This document shows positions 8,945 through 18,534 of a stretch of 64,000 nt of DNA, piece after piece. The translations under genes were made by a program, and so were the position numbers. Source of the stretch: CAILZL01 sp050248275 (GTDB lineage Bacteria; Pseudomonadota; Gammaproteobacteria; Steroidobacterales; Steroidobacteraceae). The notes under the pieces are model-generated. The model was given only the letters and a program-made list of their open reading frames with translations, was not told where the DNA came from and did not search any database. The stretch lies in assembly GCA_050248275.1 (NCBI GenBank), contig JBFWSR010000014.1, forward strand, positions 1 through 64,000, given 5' to 3'. Numbering within the stretch: the first letter of the stretch is position 1; each line of letters starts with the position of its first letter.

Positions 8945-10111
8945 TCACGTCACGGCCAGCGCCTGTTGCAGGTCCGCCTGTAAATCATCGCTGTCCTCAA
9001 TGCCCGCCGACAATCGTATGGTGCTGTGGGTAATGCCGGCCCATTGACGCTGTTCGGCATTGAGATCCCGCGCCTGCAGCATGGACGGGGGCAGCACCAG
9101 GGATTCCGTCGAGCCCAGACTGGCCGCCAGCCGGAACAGCTTGAGCCGCTGCACGCAGGCGTTGGCCGCCGCTTCATCGCCGTGCAATTCAAAACTGATC
9201 ACGGCGCCGCCATTACCGGTTTGCCGCATGGCCAGCGCATGCTGCGGATGCGAGGCCAGGCCCGGATAGAAAACCCTGCGTACCGCCGGCTGCCGTTCCA
9301 GAAACTGCGCCAGCAACAGCGCATTCTGGCTGGCGCGCTCGTAGCGCAGACCATAGGTTTTCAAGCCACGTTGAATCAGAAATGCTGCATGTGGATCCAG
9401 CATCGAACCCATGACCATGAACTCGGGCCGCAATCGCGCCATCAATTCTGCGTCGCTGATGACTGCGCCCGCCAGCACGTCGCCATGACCGTTGGCATAC
9501 TTGGTCAGCGAATGCACATACACATCTATCGGGTACTGACCCTGTGCATGCACGCCAGCCAGCGTGTTATCCAGCACGGTCAGGCATCCATGCGCTTTGG
9601 CCAATTCGCACAAGCGCTCCAGGTCGGCAATCTTCAGCATGGGATTGGTCGGGCTTTCAAACACCATCAGGCGCGTCGGTGTAGCTTGCAGCACGCGCTC
9701 AACGCCCGGCAGGTCGTCAATGGACAAAACGGTATGGCTGACGCCAAAGCGCGCCAGCACCTTCCTGGCCATGGCCCGTGTCGGCGCATAACCTTCGGCA
9801 AACACCACAATATGGTCGCCCTGTTTGCAGAGGGCCTGCAGCGTCAGACTGACGGCAGCCACGCCCGATGGCGCCAGCACGCAGTGGCTGCGGCCCTGCA
9901 ATGCGGCCAGCGTCTGTTCGAGTTGTCGCAAGGTGGGATTGTCGATGCGCGAATAAAAGAAACCATCACGCTCGCCAGCGCTGGCACGTTCCGCTTCGGC
10001 CAGGTCATCGTAAGTAAACTTCACGCTCTGATAGATCGGCGCCACCAGCGGCGGGTTGTCAGCGGCCACGGACACCTGCGGGGGATGATTAGTCAAAGTA
10101 TCAGGCTTCAT
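8945..10111 (-). CDS. PLP-dependent trans-sulfuration enzyme (cystathionine gamma-synthase/lyase type)
   Basis: The product is 388 aa from ATG 10111. A GTG five codons upstream is possible. It belongs to the Cys/Met metabolism PLP family. Seen are YSRIDNPT (53-60), the phosphate-binding LAPSGVAA, the cofactor ring site VLDNTLAG and the Schiff-base lysine in HSLTKYANGHGD (K204). The C-terminal ASLGSTESLVLPPSM and IRLSAGIEDSDDL are typical. The canonical DNTFATP is DNTLAGV here. The sequence does not decide between synthase, lyase and methionine gamma-lyase, so no symbol is given. It is divergent from the 2-oxo-acid dehydrogenase operon, with about 120 bp between starts. Confidence 0.85.
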   Translation of the reverse strand: MKPDTLTNHPPQVSVAADNPPLVAPIYQSVKFTYDDLAEAERASAGERDGFFYSRIDNPTLRQLEQTLAALQGRSHCVLAPSGVAAVSLTLQALCKQGDHIVVFAEGYAPTRAMARKVLARFGVSHTVLSIDDLPGVERVLQATPTRLMVFESPTNPMLKIADLERLCELAKAHGCLTVLDNTLAGVHAQGQYPIDVYVHSLTKYANGHGDVLAGAVISDAELMARLRPEFMVMGSMLDPHAAFLIQRGLKTYGLRYERASQNALLLAQFLERQPAVRRVFYPGLASHPQHALAMRQTGNGGAVISFELHGDEAAANACVQRLKLFRLAASLGSTESLVLPPSMLQARDLNAEQRQWAGITHSTIRLSAGIEDSDDLQADLQQALAVT

Positions 10112-10181
10112 GGTGTATTCACGCACTCAACATCAGGACTCGATGATCGCACAATGAGGGGGCAAGACCCGCATGCTGGGC

Positions 10182-10187
10182 TATAAT
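10182..10187 (+). promoter_or_regulatory. Perfect -10 box before the 2-oxo-acid dehydrogenase operon
   Basis: TATAAT lies within the short divergent spacer, preceded by GGGC. A convincing -35 was not found at 16-18 bp. Transcription would begin near 10193-10195. That excludes the ATG at 10186 and supports initiation at 10231. Confidence 0.55.
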
Positions 10188-10230
10188 GCCCGCTGTTTTG
10201 CCAGACCGCGTCGAACATGGCGCAGCGGAG

Positions 10231-11340
10231 ATGGTTCAGGTGACGACGACTGCCCAATTCGACATTCACTACCGCCAGTATCTGGATCAGGAAGGCGCGT
10301 TCCTGCCGGAAGTGAATCAAGCCGCCCTGCCTGCCTTCACCCGCGACCCGGCCGAATTGCTCAAGATGTACAGGATGATGACCCTGGTGCGCACCTTTGA
10401 TACCAAGGCGGTCAATCTGCAACGCACCGGCAAACTGGGCACCTATCCACCGGCACTGGGACATGAAGCCGCACAGGTCGGCGCGGCGGCGGCATTGCGC
10501 CCGGAAGATGTGATTGCGCCGGTATATCGCGAGATCGGCACCCAGATCTGGCGCGGCGTGCGCATGGTAGAGATCCTGCGTTACTGGGGCGGCGACGAAG
10601 AAGGCAATAACTTCGTCAACACCCGCCACGACTTTCCCTGGTGCGTGCCGATTGCCACACAAACCCTGCATGCTGCCGGCGCCGCGATGGCTTTCCAGAT
10701 CCGCAAGGAACCGCGCTGCGCCCTGGCTTACATCGGCGATGGCGGCACTTCCGAAGGCGCTTTCTATGAAGCCATGAATGTCGCCGGCGTACGCAAGCTG
10801 CCGGTGGTGTTTTACGTGGTCAACAATCGCTGGGCCATCTCCATTCCGCTGGAACAGCAGACGGCGGCGCAAACCCTGGCGCAAAAGGGCATTGCCGCCG
10901 GCATTCCCGGCATCCAGGTCGATGGCAATGACATCCTGGCGGTGCGCGATGTACTGGAACAGGCGCTGCAGCGCGCGCGCAGCGGTCAGGGACCGACCGT
11001 GGTGGAAGCGCTCACCTATCGCCTGAGCGATCACACCACCGCAGACGATGCCAGTCGTTATCGCCCTGCCGGTGAAATTGAACAGGGCTGGGCGCTGGAG
11101 CCGATGAAACGATTGCGCGCCTACCTCACCCGCCTGCATCTGTGGGATGACAGCCAGGAACAGGCGCTCAAACAGGAATGCAGCCTGCAGGTGGAAACAG
11201 CCGTGCGCGAATACCTGGCCACGCCCCGTCCGCCGGTCACCGCCATGTTCGATCATCTGTTCGCCAACATGCCGAAGCGCATTGCCGAACAGCGCGACCA
11301 AGCCCTGACGCTCAGCGGAGCCACCACGCACCATGGCTAA
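10231..11340 (+). CDS. 2-oxo-acid dehydrogenase E1 alpha subunit (pyruvate or branched-chain)
   Basis: The product is 369 aa from ATG 10231. GTG 10240 is an alternative with GGAG at an ideal distance, while the in-frame ATG 10186 falls in the -10 box. This is the ThDP-dependent E1 alpha chain that decarboxylates a 2-oxo acid and hands the acyl group to E2 lipoyl. Seen are GKLGTYPPALGHEAAQVG, RHDFPWCVPIATQTLHAAG and the ThDP/Mg motif GDGGTSEGAFYEAMN ending NN (about 169-199). The phosphorylation-loop-like SDHTTADDASRYRP is also present. E1 beta overlaps it by 8 bp. Pyruvate and branched-chain E1s of this heterotetrameric type are hard to separate by eye. The glutamate dehydrogenase downstream favours amino-acid catabolism. 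Confidence 0.88.
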   Translation: MVQVTTTAQFDIHYRQYLDQEGAFLPEVNQAALPAFTRDPAELLKMYRMMTLVRTFDTKAVNLQRTGKLGTYPPALGHEAAQVGAAAALRPEDVIAPVYREIGTQIWRGVRMVEILRYWGGDEEGNNFVNTRHDFPWCVPIATQTLHAAGAAMAFQIRKEPRCALAYIGDGGTSEGAFYEAMNVAGVRKLPVVFYVVNNRWAISIPLEQQTAAQTLAQKGIAAGIPGIQVDGNDILAVRDVLEQALQRARSGQGPTVVEALTYRLSDHTTADDASRYRPAGEIEQGWALEPMKRLRAYLTRLHLWDDSQEQALKQECSLQVETAVREYLATPRPPVTAMFDHLFANMPKRIAEQRDQALTLSGATTHHG

Positions 11341-12307
11341 GGTCACGCTGGTTGAAGCCGTCGCCATGGCGCATGCCTGGGAAATGTCGCATGACCCCAG
11401 CGTCGTGGCGCTGGGTGAAGACGTCGGCAAGAACGGTGGCGTGTTCCGCGCCACGCAGGGTTTGCAGGAAAGATTTGGCGCCGAACGCGTCATCGACACG
11501 CCGCTGGCCGAAGGCATGATTGCCGGCCTGTGCGTGGGCATGGCCGCACAGGGATTGAAGCCGGTGGCGGAAATCCAGTTCATGGGTTTCATCTATCCGG
11601 CAGTGGATCAGATCGTCAATCACATGACCCGCCTGCGCAATCGCACTCGTGGCCGCCTCACCTGCCCGGTGGTCATCCGCACGCCGCACGGCGGCGGCAT
11701 TCATTCACCCGAGCACCACTCCGAATCGGTGGAATCCATGTTCTGCCACATGCCCGGACTGCGTGTAGTGTGTCCTTCCTCGCCGGCGCGCGCCTATGGT
11801 TTGCTGCTGGCGTCTATCCGCGAACCCGACCCGGTGCTGTTTCTGGAACCGGTGCGCATCTATCGCTACGCCCGGCAGGAAGTGGACGACAATGGCCAGG
11901 CCCTGCCGCTGGATGTGTGCTATGTGCTGCGCGCAGGCACGGATTGCACCCTCGTCACCTGGGGCGCCATGACCGTCGAGAGCCTGAAAGCCGCCGATGA
12001 ACTGGCCCGGCAAGGCATCAACGTGGAAGTGATCGATCTGGTCACCATCAGCCCGATCGACGCCGACACCATTCTGGAGTCGGTGGCCAGAACCGGGCGG
12101 CTGGTGATCGTGCATGAGGCCGCGCGCAATGTCGGCGTGGGCGCGGAGATTGCCGCGCTGGTGGCCGAGCACGGCCTGTATGATCTGGAAGCGCCGATCC
12201 AGCGCGTGACCGGTTACGACACCATCGTGCCCCTGGCCCGGCTCGAACATGATTACGTCCCCAGCGTGGCGCGCATTGTGGCCGCGGTACGCGCCACATT
12301 GACTTGA
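11333..12307 (+). CDS. 2-oxo-acid dehydrogenase E1 beta subunit
   Basis: The product is 324 aa, normal for the family, and is the partner of the preceding E1 alpha in an alpha2-beta2 decarboxylase. Family sequence includes ALGEDVGKNGGVFRAT, RVIDTPLAEGMIAGLCVGMA, PVAEIQFMGFIYPAVDQIVNH and PHGGGIHSPEHHSES. The C-terminal transketolase domain reads VEVIDLVTISPIDADTILESV. The start overlaps the E1 alpha stop by 8 bp, consistent with translational coupling. The stop is 48 bp before the E2 start. Confidence 0.9.
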   Translation: MAKVTLVEAVAMAHAWEMSHDPSVVALGEDVGKNGGVFRATQGLQERFGAERVIDTPLAEGMIAGLCVGMAAQGLKPVAEIQFMGFIYPAVDQIVNHMTRLRNRTRGRLTCPVVIRTPHGGGIHSPEHHSESVESMFCHMPGLRVVCPSSPARAYGLLLASIREPDPVLFLEPVRIYRYARQEVDDNGQALPLDVCYVLRAGTDCTLVTWGAMTVESLKAADELARQGINVEVIDLVTISPIDADTILESVARTGRLVIVHEAARNVGVGAEIAALVAEHGLYDLEAPIQRVTGYDTIVPLARLEHDYVPSVARIVAAVRATLT

Positions 12308-12355
12308 AACCCGCTGCGTCTGAACGACCACTATTAGTTTTGTCCGGGAGTTGTA

Positions 12356-13570
12356 GTGACCACATTCCATCTGCCTGATCTGGGTGAAGGCTTGCAGGAA
12401 GCCGAGATCGTGTCCTGGCATGTCAAGGAAGGCGACACGGTGCAGGTCGATCAACTGATGGTGTCGGTGGAAACCGCCAAGGCGGTGGTGGAAGTGCCCA
12501 GTCCCTATAGCGGCAGGATCACGCGCCTGCTGGCCAAGCCCGGCGAAACCGTGGCCACCCATCAAGCGCTGGTGGTGTTTGATCTGGGCGATGCCGAACC
12601 GGCGGCGCCCGAACCACATGGCAAAGTCGCTGCGGCGGATACGCCCAGTTCCATGACCGTGGTCGGCCGCATGAATGTCAGCGATCACGAACTCATCGAG
12701 CGTGCCGTGGGCATTGGCCCGCAAACCGGCGCCGGCACCCGTGGCCGTCTGCGCGCGGCGCCTGCGGTACGCATGCTGGCCAGGCGACTCAAGATCGACC
12801 TGGCGCATGTCAAAGCCACTGGCCGGCATGGTCTGATCACCGTGGATGACGTACTGAATAGCGCCAATCTGTCGCGTCAGGGTTCGAGCGCCAGTAGCTA
12901 CCGCATGCCGGCCCTGGGCGAACGTCTGGCAGGCGAATTCGAACCCATCACCGGCGCACGCCGCGCCATGGCACAGGCCATGACCCTGTCGCGCGACGAG
13001 ATCGCGATGGTCACCGTATTCGACGATGCCGACGTGCATGCCTGGCAGGGTCGCGTCGATATGACCGCGCGCATCATTCGTGCACTGTGCCGTGGCGTGC
13101 AGGCCGAACCCGCGCTCAATGCAGTGCTGGACCCGAATGGCCCGGCGCGCCGGATATTCCCGCAGGTGGATCTGGGCGTGGCCATCGATATCGGCGACAA
13201 GCTGTTCGTGCCGGTGATTCGCGATGCACAGAACAAATCGCTCACCGAACTGCGCGCCGAAATCAATCGCCTCAAGCAGGCCACGCAGGACCGCACGCTG
13301 ACGCCGGAAGAAATGCGCGACTACACCATCACGCTCACCAACTTCGGCACGCTGGCCGGCCGGTACGCCACACCGCTGGTGGTGCCACCGACTGTCGCCA
13401 TCCTCGGTACCGGCAAGGTCCATCGCGATGTGGTGGCCACCGATACCGGCGGCATTGAAGTGCACGCGCGCATTCCGTTGTCGCTGACCTTTGACCATCG
13501 CTGCATCACCGGCGGCGAAGCCTGCCGCTTTCTCGCTGTGGTGATCAAGGATCTCGAACTACCCGCATAA
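12356..13570 (+). CDS. 2-oxo-acid dehydrogenase E2 (dihydrolipoamide acyltransferase)
   Basis: The product is 404 aa from GTG 12356 with GGGAG five bases upstream. Domains in order: one lipoyl domain (1-75, lipoyl lysine K42 in ETAKAVVEV), a linker, a peripheral subunit-binding domain (about 125-160, APAVRMLARRLKIDL) and the acyltransferase core (about 190-404). The active site reads DHRCITGG (380-387) with catalytic His381. The usual HHRxxDG aspartate is replaced by the TGG form, which I have seen in other proteobacterial E2s of this type. A single lipoyl domain resembles branched-chain E2. No E3 (lipoamide dehydrogenase) gene is in the window. Confidence 0.9.
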   Translation: MTTFHLPDLGEGLQEAEIVSWHVKEGDTVQVDQLMVSVETAKAVVEVPSPYSGRITRLLAKPGETVATHQALVVFDLGDAEPAAPEPHGKVAAADTPSSMTVVGRMNVSDHELIERAVGIGPQTGAGTRGRLRAAPAVRMLARRLKIDLAHVKATGRHGLITVDDVLNSANLSRQGSSASSYRMPALGERLAGEFEPITGARRAMAQAMTLSRDEIAMVTVFDDADVHAWQGRVDMTARIIRALCRGVQAEPALNAVLDPNGPARRIFPQVDLGVAIDIGDKLFVPVIRDAQNKSLTELRAEINRLKQATQDRTLTPEEMRDYTITLTNFGTLAGRYATPLVVPPTVAILGTGKVHRDVVATDTGGIEVHARIPLSLTFDHRCITGGEACRFLAVVIKDLELPA

Positions 13571-13581
13571 GGAGCCTGACC

Positions 13582-16500
13582 ATGACGGCCGGCAAACCCG
13601 ATCCGCTGCGCACGCTGCCCGCCGCCCGTCGCAAACTGCTGCAAGCCGTGATGACGCGCGCCACGCAGCAGACAGACAAACCCGGCCATGAGCAATTGCC
13701 TGCATTCATTGCCGCTTATTACGCCAAGGTCGATGCCATTGACCTGATGGCCCATGCCACTGCGCAACTGGCTGCCGCAGCATTGCAGCATTTCCAGTTG
13801 GGAGTGCGCCGCCAGCCGCAACAGACCCTGCTGCAACTTTACAACCCGCCTGAACCCAAACCCGGTTCAGCGCAGGGTATTGCCCATACCGTCGTCAACA
13901 TCGTCACTGACGACCTGCCCTTCCTGGTCGATTCCGTGACCATGGTGTTTGCGCGTTTCGGATTGAACGTGCACCTGCTCGTGCATCCGGTGCTGCGCGT
14001 CGAGCGCAATGCGCGGGGCCGCTGGCGGCGGCTGGCGGATGCCGGGACGCAGGTATGCCATGAATCCTGGCAGCACTATGAGATTGACCGCTGCACCGAT
14101 CCGCAAAAACTCGCGCAATTGCAGGAGGCCATCGCAGCGGCGCTGCGCGATGCCGCCTGCGCCTGTCAGGACTGGCAGGCGATGCGCGCACGTGCACTGT
14201 CCATCTGCGACAGTTGGGTTCAAACCCCGCCGCCGGTAAGCGCTGCCGAGCGTCAGGAAGCCAGCGATTTTCTGCGCTGGCTGGCTGACGATCATTTCAC
14301 CTTTCTCGGCAGTCAGCAGTTCAGACTCACGCGCAGCCGTCGGCATGATGTACTCGAACCCCTGCCCGCAACCGCCCTGGGCCTGATGCAACGCAGCGGT
14401 TCGAAAGCGGCGCATGCCGTGCAACTGACCGGCGAATTGCGCGATCAGGCACGCAAGCCGCAATTGCTGCTGATCACCAAATCCAGTTCCATCGCCACTG
14501 TGCATCGCGCCGTGCACCTGGATCACATCAGCATCAAGCTGTTCGACAGGCAGGGCCGGGTCAACGGTGAAATCCGCTTTCTCGGTCTGTTCACCTCGAA
14601 TGTGTACAGTCTGAATCCGCGCGACGTGCCCATGCTGCGCCACAAGCTGGAACGCGTGGTGACGGCCATGGGCATTGCACCGGGCAGTCACGACGCCAAG
14701 GCCGTGCAGCATGTCATCGACAACTATCCGCGCGATGAACTGTTCCAGAGCAGCATCGAAGAGCTGGCGCGCACAGTGCCTGCCATTGTCAATCTCTATG
14801 AACGGCGTCGCGTGCGGCTGTTCATGCGCCGCGATCCTTTCAAGCGTTTCTATTCCTGTCTGCTATACCTGCCGCGTGACCGTTACAACACCCAGGTACG
14901 CGAACGCATCGAAGGTCACCTGCTGGCCGCCCTCGGCGGCAGCAATGTGGAGTCGCAGGTATTGATGTCGGATTCGGCACTGGCGCGCTTGCATTTATTG
15001 ATACGCACCACGCACGCCACGGCACGCGATGTAACCGAAGCCGCGCTGGAAGACGATGTCACACGCCTGATCCGCACCTGGCAGGACGAACTCAGCGTGG
15101 TGCTGATCGCGCATCATGGCGAAGCCGAAGGCCGCATGCTGGCGCAACACTATGGCCAGGCATTCCCGACATCCTATCAGGCCGACGTCGCGCCCCATGC
15201 AGCCATCGAAGACATTGCCCAGTTGCGCCGCGTGGACGAAACCAATGGCAGCATGGAGTTGCGCCTGATCGACGCTTCCGGACATCTGCATCTGCGAGCC
15301 ATTCATCGCGGCACGCCGCTGCCCCTGTCCGACGTGCTGCCGGTACTGGAAAACATGGGACTGCGCGTACTCACCGAACGACCCTATGAAATCGAGCCGC
15401 AGCGCGCCCGATCGATCTGGATACAGGATTTCGAACTGGAGCCGGGCCGGGACATCGATACTTCAGCGCATGGCTTGAATGAGTTGTTTCACGATGCATT
15501 TCTCGCCATCTGGCAGGGACGCGCCGAAAGCGATGGTTTCAATCAACTGATCATCAAGTGCCGGCTCGGCTGGCGCGAAGTCAGCGTGCTGCGCGCCTAC
15601 TGTCGTTATCTGCTGCAAAGCGGCGTAAGCTTCAGTCAACGCTACATGGAACAGACATTGACGCGTCATGCCGATGTCGCCAGCCAGTTGTGGCAACTAT
15701 TCGTGGCGCGTTTTGATCCTGCGCTCAAACCGGCCGAACGTCAGCCACGCATCAACTTGTTGAGCAGGCAGATCGAAGCCGCTCTGGAGCAAGTAAGCAG
15801 CCTGGATGAAGACCGCATCCTGCGCAGCTATCTGCAGGCAATCAATGCCAGCGTGCGCAGCAACTATTACCAGCATGATGCAGACGGCAGGCCCAAGGCG
15901 CAATTGTCGTTCAAGCTGCGCTCGGCGGACATTGCCCACCTGCCCCTGCCCAAACCTCTGTTCGAAATCTTTGTGCACTCGCCACGCGTCGAGGGCGTGC
16001 ATCTGCGCATGGGCAAGGTGGCACGCGGCGGCCTGCGCTGGTCGGATCGTCGCGAGGATTTCCGCACCGAAGTGCTGGGGCTGATGAAGGCGCAGAACGT
16101 CAAGAACAGCGTGATCGTGCCGGTGGGCGCCAAGGGCGGCTTCGTACCCAAGAAGATTGCGGCCAACGCCACACGCGATGAAATACAACGTGAAGGCGTG
16201 GATTGCTACCGCAGTTTTGTGCGTGGCCTGCTCGATCTTACCGACAACATCGTCGCCGGCAAGACCGTCGCACCGCCGGATGTCATTCGTCATGATGACG
16301 ATGATCCCTATCTGGTCGTGGCCGCCGACAAGGGCACGGCCACTTTCTCGGACATCGCCAATGGCATCGCGGCGCAATATCAATTCTGGCTGGGCGATGC
16401 CTTTGCGTCCGGCGGCTCTGCCGGTTATGACCACAAGAAGATGGCGATCACCGCGCGCGGCGGCTGGGAATGCGTCAAACGGCATTGCCGCGAGATCGGC

Positions 16501-18396
16501 ATCAATGTCGATCAGCACCCCTTCACCGTCAGCGGCATCGGCGACATGGCCGGCGATGTATTCGGCAACGGCATGCTGCGTTCGCCGCACATGAAACTGC
16601 TGGCGGCCTTCAATCACCAGCATATTTTCATCGACCCTCATCCCGATGCGGCCGTCAGCTTCAAGGAACGGCAACGGCTGTTCAATCTGCCGCGTTCCAG
16701 CTGGGAAGACTACGATACGAAACTGATTTCCAAAGGCGGCGGCGTGTATGCGCGCAGCGCCAAGTCGATTGCATTATCGGCAGAAGCCCGACAGATACTC
16801 GGCATCGACGACAGCTCGCTCACGCCGCAGGCCTTGATCCAGGCCATTCTGCGCATGCCGGTCGATCTGCTGTGGAATGGCGGTATCGGCACCTATGTGA
16901 AAGCCAGTCACGAAACCCATCTGCAAGTCGGCGATCGCAGTAACGATGGCGTGCGGGTGGATGGTCGCGAGCTGCGCTGCAAAGTAGTGGGCGAAGGCGG
17001 CAATCTCGGCTTCACGCAACTGGGCCGCATTGAATATGCCCTGCACGGCGGCCGCCTGAATACCGACTTCATCGACAACTCGGCCGGCGTCGATTGTTCC
17101 GATCACGAAGTCAACATCAAGATTCTGCTGAGTCTGGCCGACCCAAAGACATTGCCTCCGGCCAGACGCAAACAACTGCTGGCCAGCATGACGGAAGACA
17201 TGGCGCAACTGGTGCTGCGCGACAACTATCTGCAAAGCCTGGCCATTTCCATGAGCGAACAGGTGGCCAGCGCACGGCTGCAGGAACATGCACATCTGAT
17301 CCGCTCGCTGGAACAAGGCTATGGACTGGATCGGGCGCTGGAAGCCCTGCCGGATGCCGACGCCATCAATCAACGTCAACAGACGGGGCGCGGCCTGACC
17401 CGCCCGGAACTGTCGGTGCTGCTCAGCTACAGCAAGATGGATCTGTTCAGACGCCTCATCGGCAGCGACATCGCCGATGATCCGTACCTCAGACTGGAAC
17501 TGCAACGCTACTTTCCAGCCGTGCTCAGCAAGCGCTTCGCCAGACAACTGTCGAAACACCGGCTGGCGCGCGAAATCATCGCCACCGCCACCACCAACAG
17601 CCTGGTCAACCGCATGGGGCCCAGCTTTGCGCTGCGCACCGCAGAAGAAACCGGCGCCGATGCCGCCAGCATTGCGCGCGCCTATGCCATCGCGCGCGAA
17701 GCCTTCACCATGCGTGAGTTGTGGCAGCACATCGAACGGCTGGACAACCGGATTCCGGCCGCGCTGCAGTATGAAATGCTGAATGCCAGCACCCGCCTGC
17801 TGCGTTTCGTAACGTATTGGCTGCTCAATCACTGCGCGGACAATCTGCATATCCAGCAACAGGTGCTGCGCCTGCAACCCGGCATTCGCGCGCTCGTCGC
17901 CGCGCTGCCGGACATCCTGCCGGATACTGCGCGCAGCGCTGCGCTAAAGTCGCAAGGCGTGCCGGCAAAACTAGCACAGCAAATGGCTTACCTGGATGCC
18001 CTGTGTTCCGGGCCGGACATCGTCGAACTCAGTGCCACGCATCGACGCAGCATCGCTGAAGCCGCCACGCTGTATTTTGCGCTGGACGTACCCCTGTCGC
18101 TGGCCTGGTTGCGCAGCCAGATTCTGGCGCTGAAAACCCGCGATCGCTGGCAGGCCCTGGCGCGCAATACCCTGCGCGATCAACTCTATGCGCTGCAACG
18201 CAGCCTTTGCAGTCAGATACTGATGCCCTCTGCCAAGACAAGCGTTGATGTCGCCCTTGACCGCTGGCAAAAGCGCCACGGCAGCAGCATCCGCATCAGT
18301 CAACAGACGCTTGAAGACATTCGCGCCAGCAGCCAGGTTGATTTCGCCAGCCTGTCCGTCGCCCTGCAGGCAGTGCGCAAGATTGCGGAGTCTTGA
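13582..18396 (+). CDS. gdhB: NAD-specific glutamate dehydrogenase, large (GDH 180-type)
   Basis: The product is 1604 aa with AAGGAG six bases before the ATG and only 11 bp after E2, so it is in the same operon. The size and the motifs identify the large bacterial NAD-GDH, which oxidises glutamate to 2-oxoglutarate and ammonia. An ACT-like N-terminal half contains DDLPFLVDSVTMVFARFGL. The catalytic core near residues 810-1200 has KVARGGLRWSDRREDFRTEVLGLMKAQ (split here across positions 812-838), VPVGAKGGFVPKK, then SGIGDMAGDVFGNGML and VVGEGGNLGFTQLGR. A helical C-terminal region follows. These enzymes are usually catabolic. Coupling to E1/E2 suggests joint amino-acid degradation. Confidence 0.95.
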   Translation: MTAGKPDPLRTLPAARRKLLQAVMTRATQQTDKPGHEQLPAFIAAYYAKVDAIDLMAHATAQLAAAALQHFQLGVRRQPQQTLLQLYNPPEPKPGSAQGIAHTVVNIVTDDLPFLVDSVTMVFARFGLNVHLLVHPVLRVERNARGRWRRLADAGTQVCHESWQHYEIDRCTDPQKLAQLQEAIAAALRDAACACQDWQAMRARALSICDSWVQTPPPVSAAERQEASDFLRWLADDHFTFLGSQQFRLTRSRRHDVLEPLPATALGLMQRSGSKAAHAVQLTGELRDQARKPQLLLITKSSSIATVHRAVHLDHISIKLFDRQGRVNGEIRFLGLFTSNVYSLNPRDVPMLRHKLERVVTAMGIAPGSHDAKAVQHVIDNYPRDELFQSSIEELARTVPAIVNLYERRRVRLFMRRDPFKRFYSCLLYLPRDRYNTQVRERIEGHLLAALGGSNVESQVLMSDSALARLHLLIRTTHATARDVTEAALEDDVTRLIRTWQDELSVVLIAHHGEAEGRMLAQHYGQAFPTSYQADVAPHAAIEDIAQLRRVDETNGSMELRLIDASGHLHLRAIHRGTPLPLSDVLPVLENMGLRVLTERPYEIEPQRARSIWIQDFELEPGRDIDTSAHGLNELFHDAFLAIWQGRAESDGFNQLIIKCRLGWREVSVLRAYCRYLLQSGVSFSQRYMEQTLTRHADVASQLWQLFVARFDPALKPAERQPRINLLSRQIEAALEQVSSLDEDRILRSYLQAINASVRSNYYQHDADGRPKAQLSFKLRSADIAHLPLPKPLFEIFVHSPRVEGVHLRMGKVARGGLRWSDRREDFRTEVLGLMKAQNVKNSVIVPVGAKGGFVPKKIAANATRDEIQREGVDCYRSFVRGLLDLTDNIVAGKTVAPPDVIRHDDDDPYLVVAADKGTATFSDIANGIAAQYQFWLGDAFASGGSAGYDHKKMAITARGGWECVKRHCREIGINVDQHPFTVSGIGDMAGDVFGNGMLRSPHMKLLAAFNHQHIFIDPHPDAAVSFKERQRLFNLPRSSWEDYDTKLISKGGGVYARSAKSIALSAEARQILGIDDSSLTPQALIQAILRMPVDLLWNGGIGTYVKASHETHLQVGDRSNDGVRVDGRELRCKVVGEGGNLGFTQLGRIEYALHGGRLNTDFIDNSAGVDCSDHEVNIKILLSLADPKTLPPARRKQLLASMTEDMAQLVLRDNYLQSLAISMSEQVASARLQEHAHLIRSLEQGYGLDRALEALPDADAINQRQQTGRGLTRPELSVLLSYSKMDLFRRLIGSDIADDPYLRLELQRYFPAVLSKRFARQLSKHRLAREIIATATTNSLVNRMGPSFALRTAEETGADAASIARAYAIAREAFTMRELWQHIERLDNRIPAALQYEMLNASTRLLRFVTYWLLNHCADNLHIQQQVLRLQPGIRALVAALPDILPDTARSAALKSQGVPAKLAQQMAYLDALCSGPDIVELSATHRRSIAEAATLYFALDVPLSLAWLRSQILALKTRDRWQALARNTLRDQLYALQRSLCSQILMPSAKTSVDVALDRWQKRHGSSIRISQQTLEDIRASSQVDFASLSVALQAVRKIAES

Positions 18397-18407
18397 AATG
18401 TCCGCGC

Positions 18408-18427
18408 GGGCGTAATGAATTACGCCC
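18408..18427 (+). terminator. Strong hairpin after the GDH operon
   Basis: GGGCGTAA and TTACGCCC form an 8-bp perfect stem around a TGAA loop, starting 12 bases after the gdhB stop. There is no following T-run, so it may act as a Rho-assisted or mRNA-stabilising 3' end rather than a classical intrinsic terminator. Confidence 0.5.
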
Positions 18428-18468
18428 CCACAAGGAGCAACACAGCCGCCGACGGCGGCCACCCCAGA

Positions 18469-18498
18469 CTGACGCCTGTCGGCCAGCTCTGGTATAAA
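18469..18498 (+). promoter_or_regulatory. Candidate sigma-70 promoter for gpmA
   Basis: CTGACG (18469-18474), an 18-bp spacer and TATAAA (18493-18498) lie 36 bases before the GTG start, after the GDH hairpin. The match is moderate, and the placement between an upstream hairpin and a gene with its own ribosome site supports it. Confidence 0.45.
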
Positions 18499-18534
18499 AC
18501 ACTCCATTCATCACCATCGCACAAGGGTAGGCAC

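Noticed and set aside
9026..10186. 386-codon open frame opposite the trans-sulfuration gene
   Set aside because: It is antisense to a gene with clear PLP motifs and its His/Gln/Arg-rich translation matches no family.
10108..13498. Two long minus-strand frames (10108-11592 and 11705-13498) opposite the E1/E2 genes
   Set aside because: The plus strand encodes intact E1alpha, E1beta and E2 with catalytic motifs. The antisense translations are low-complexity and lack ribosome sites.
18408..18427. Classical intrinsic terminator after glutamate dehydrogenase
   Set aside because: The hairpin is strong but lacks a T-run, so it is reported only as a possible 3'-end hairpin.
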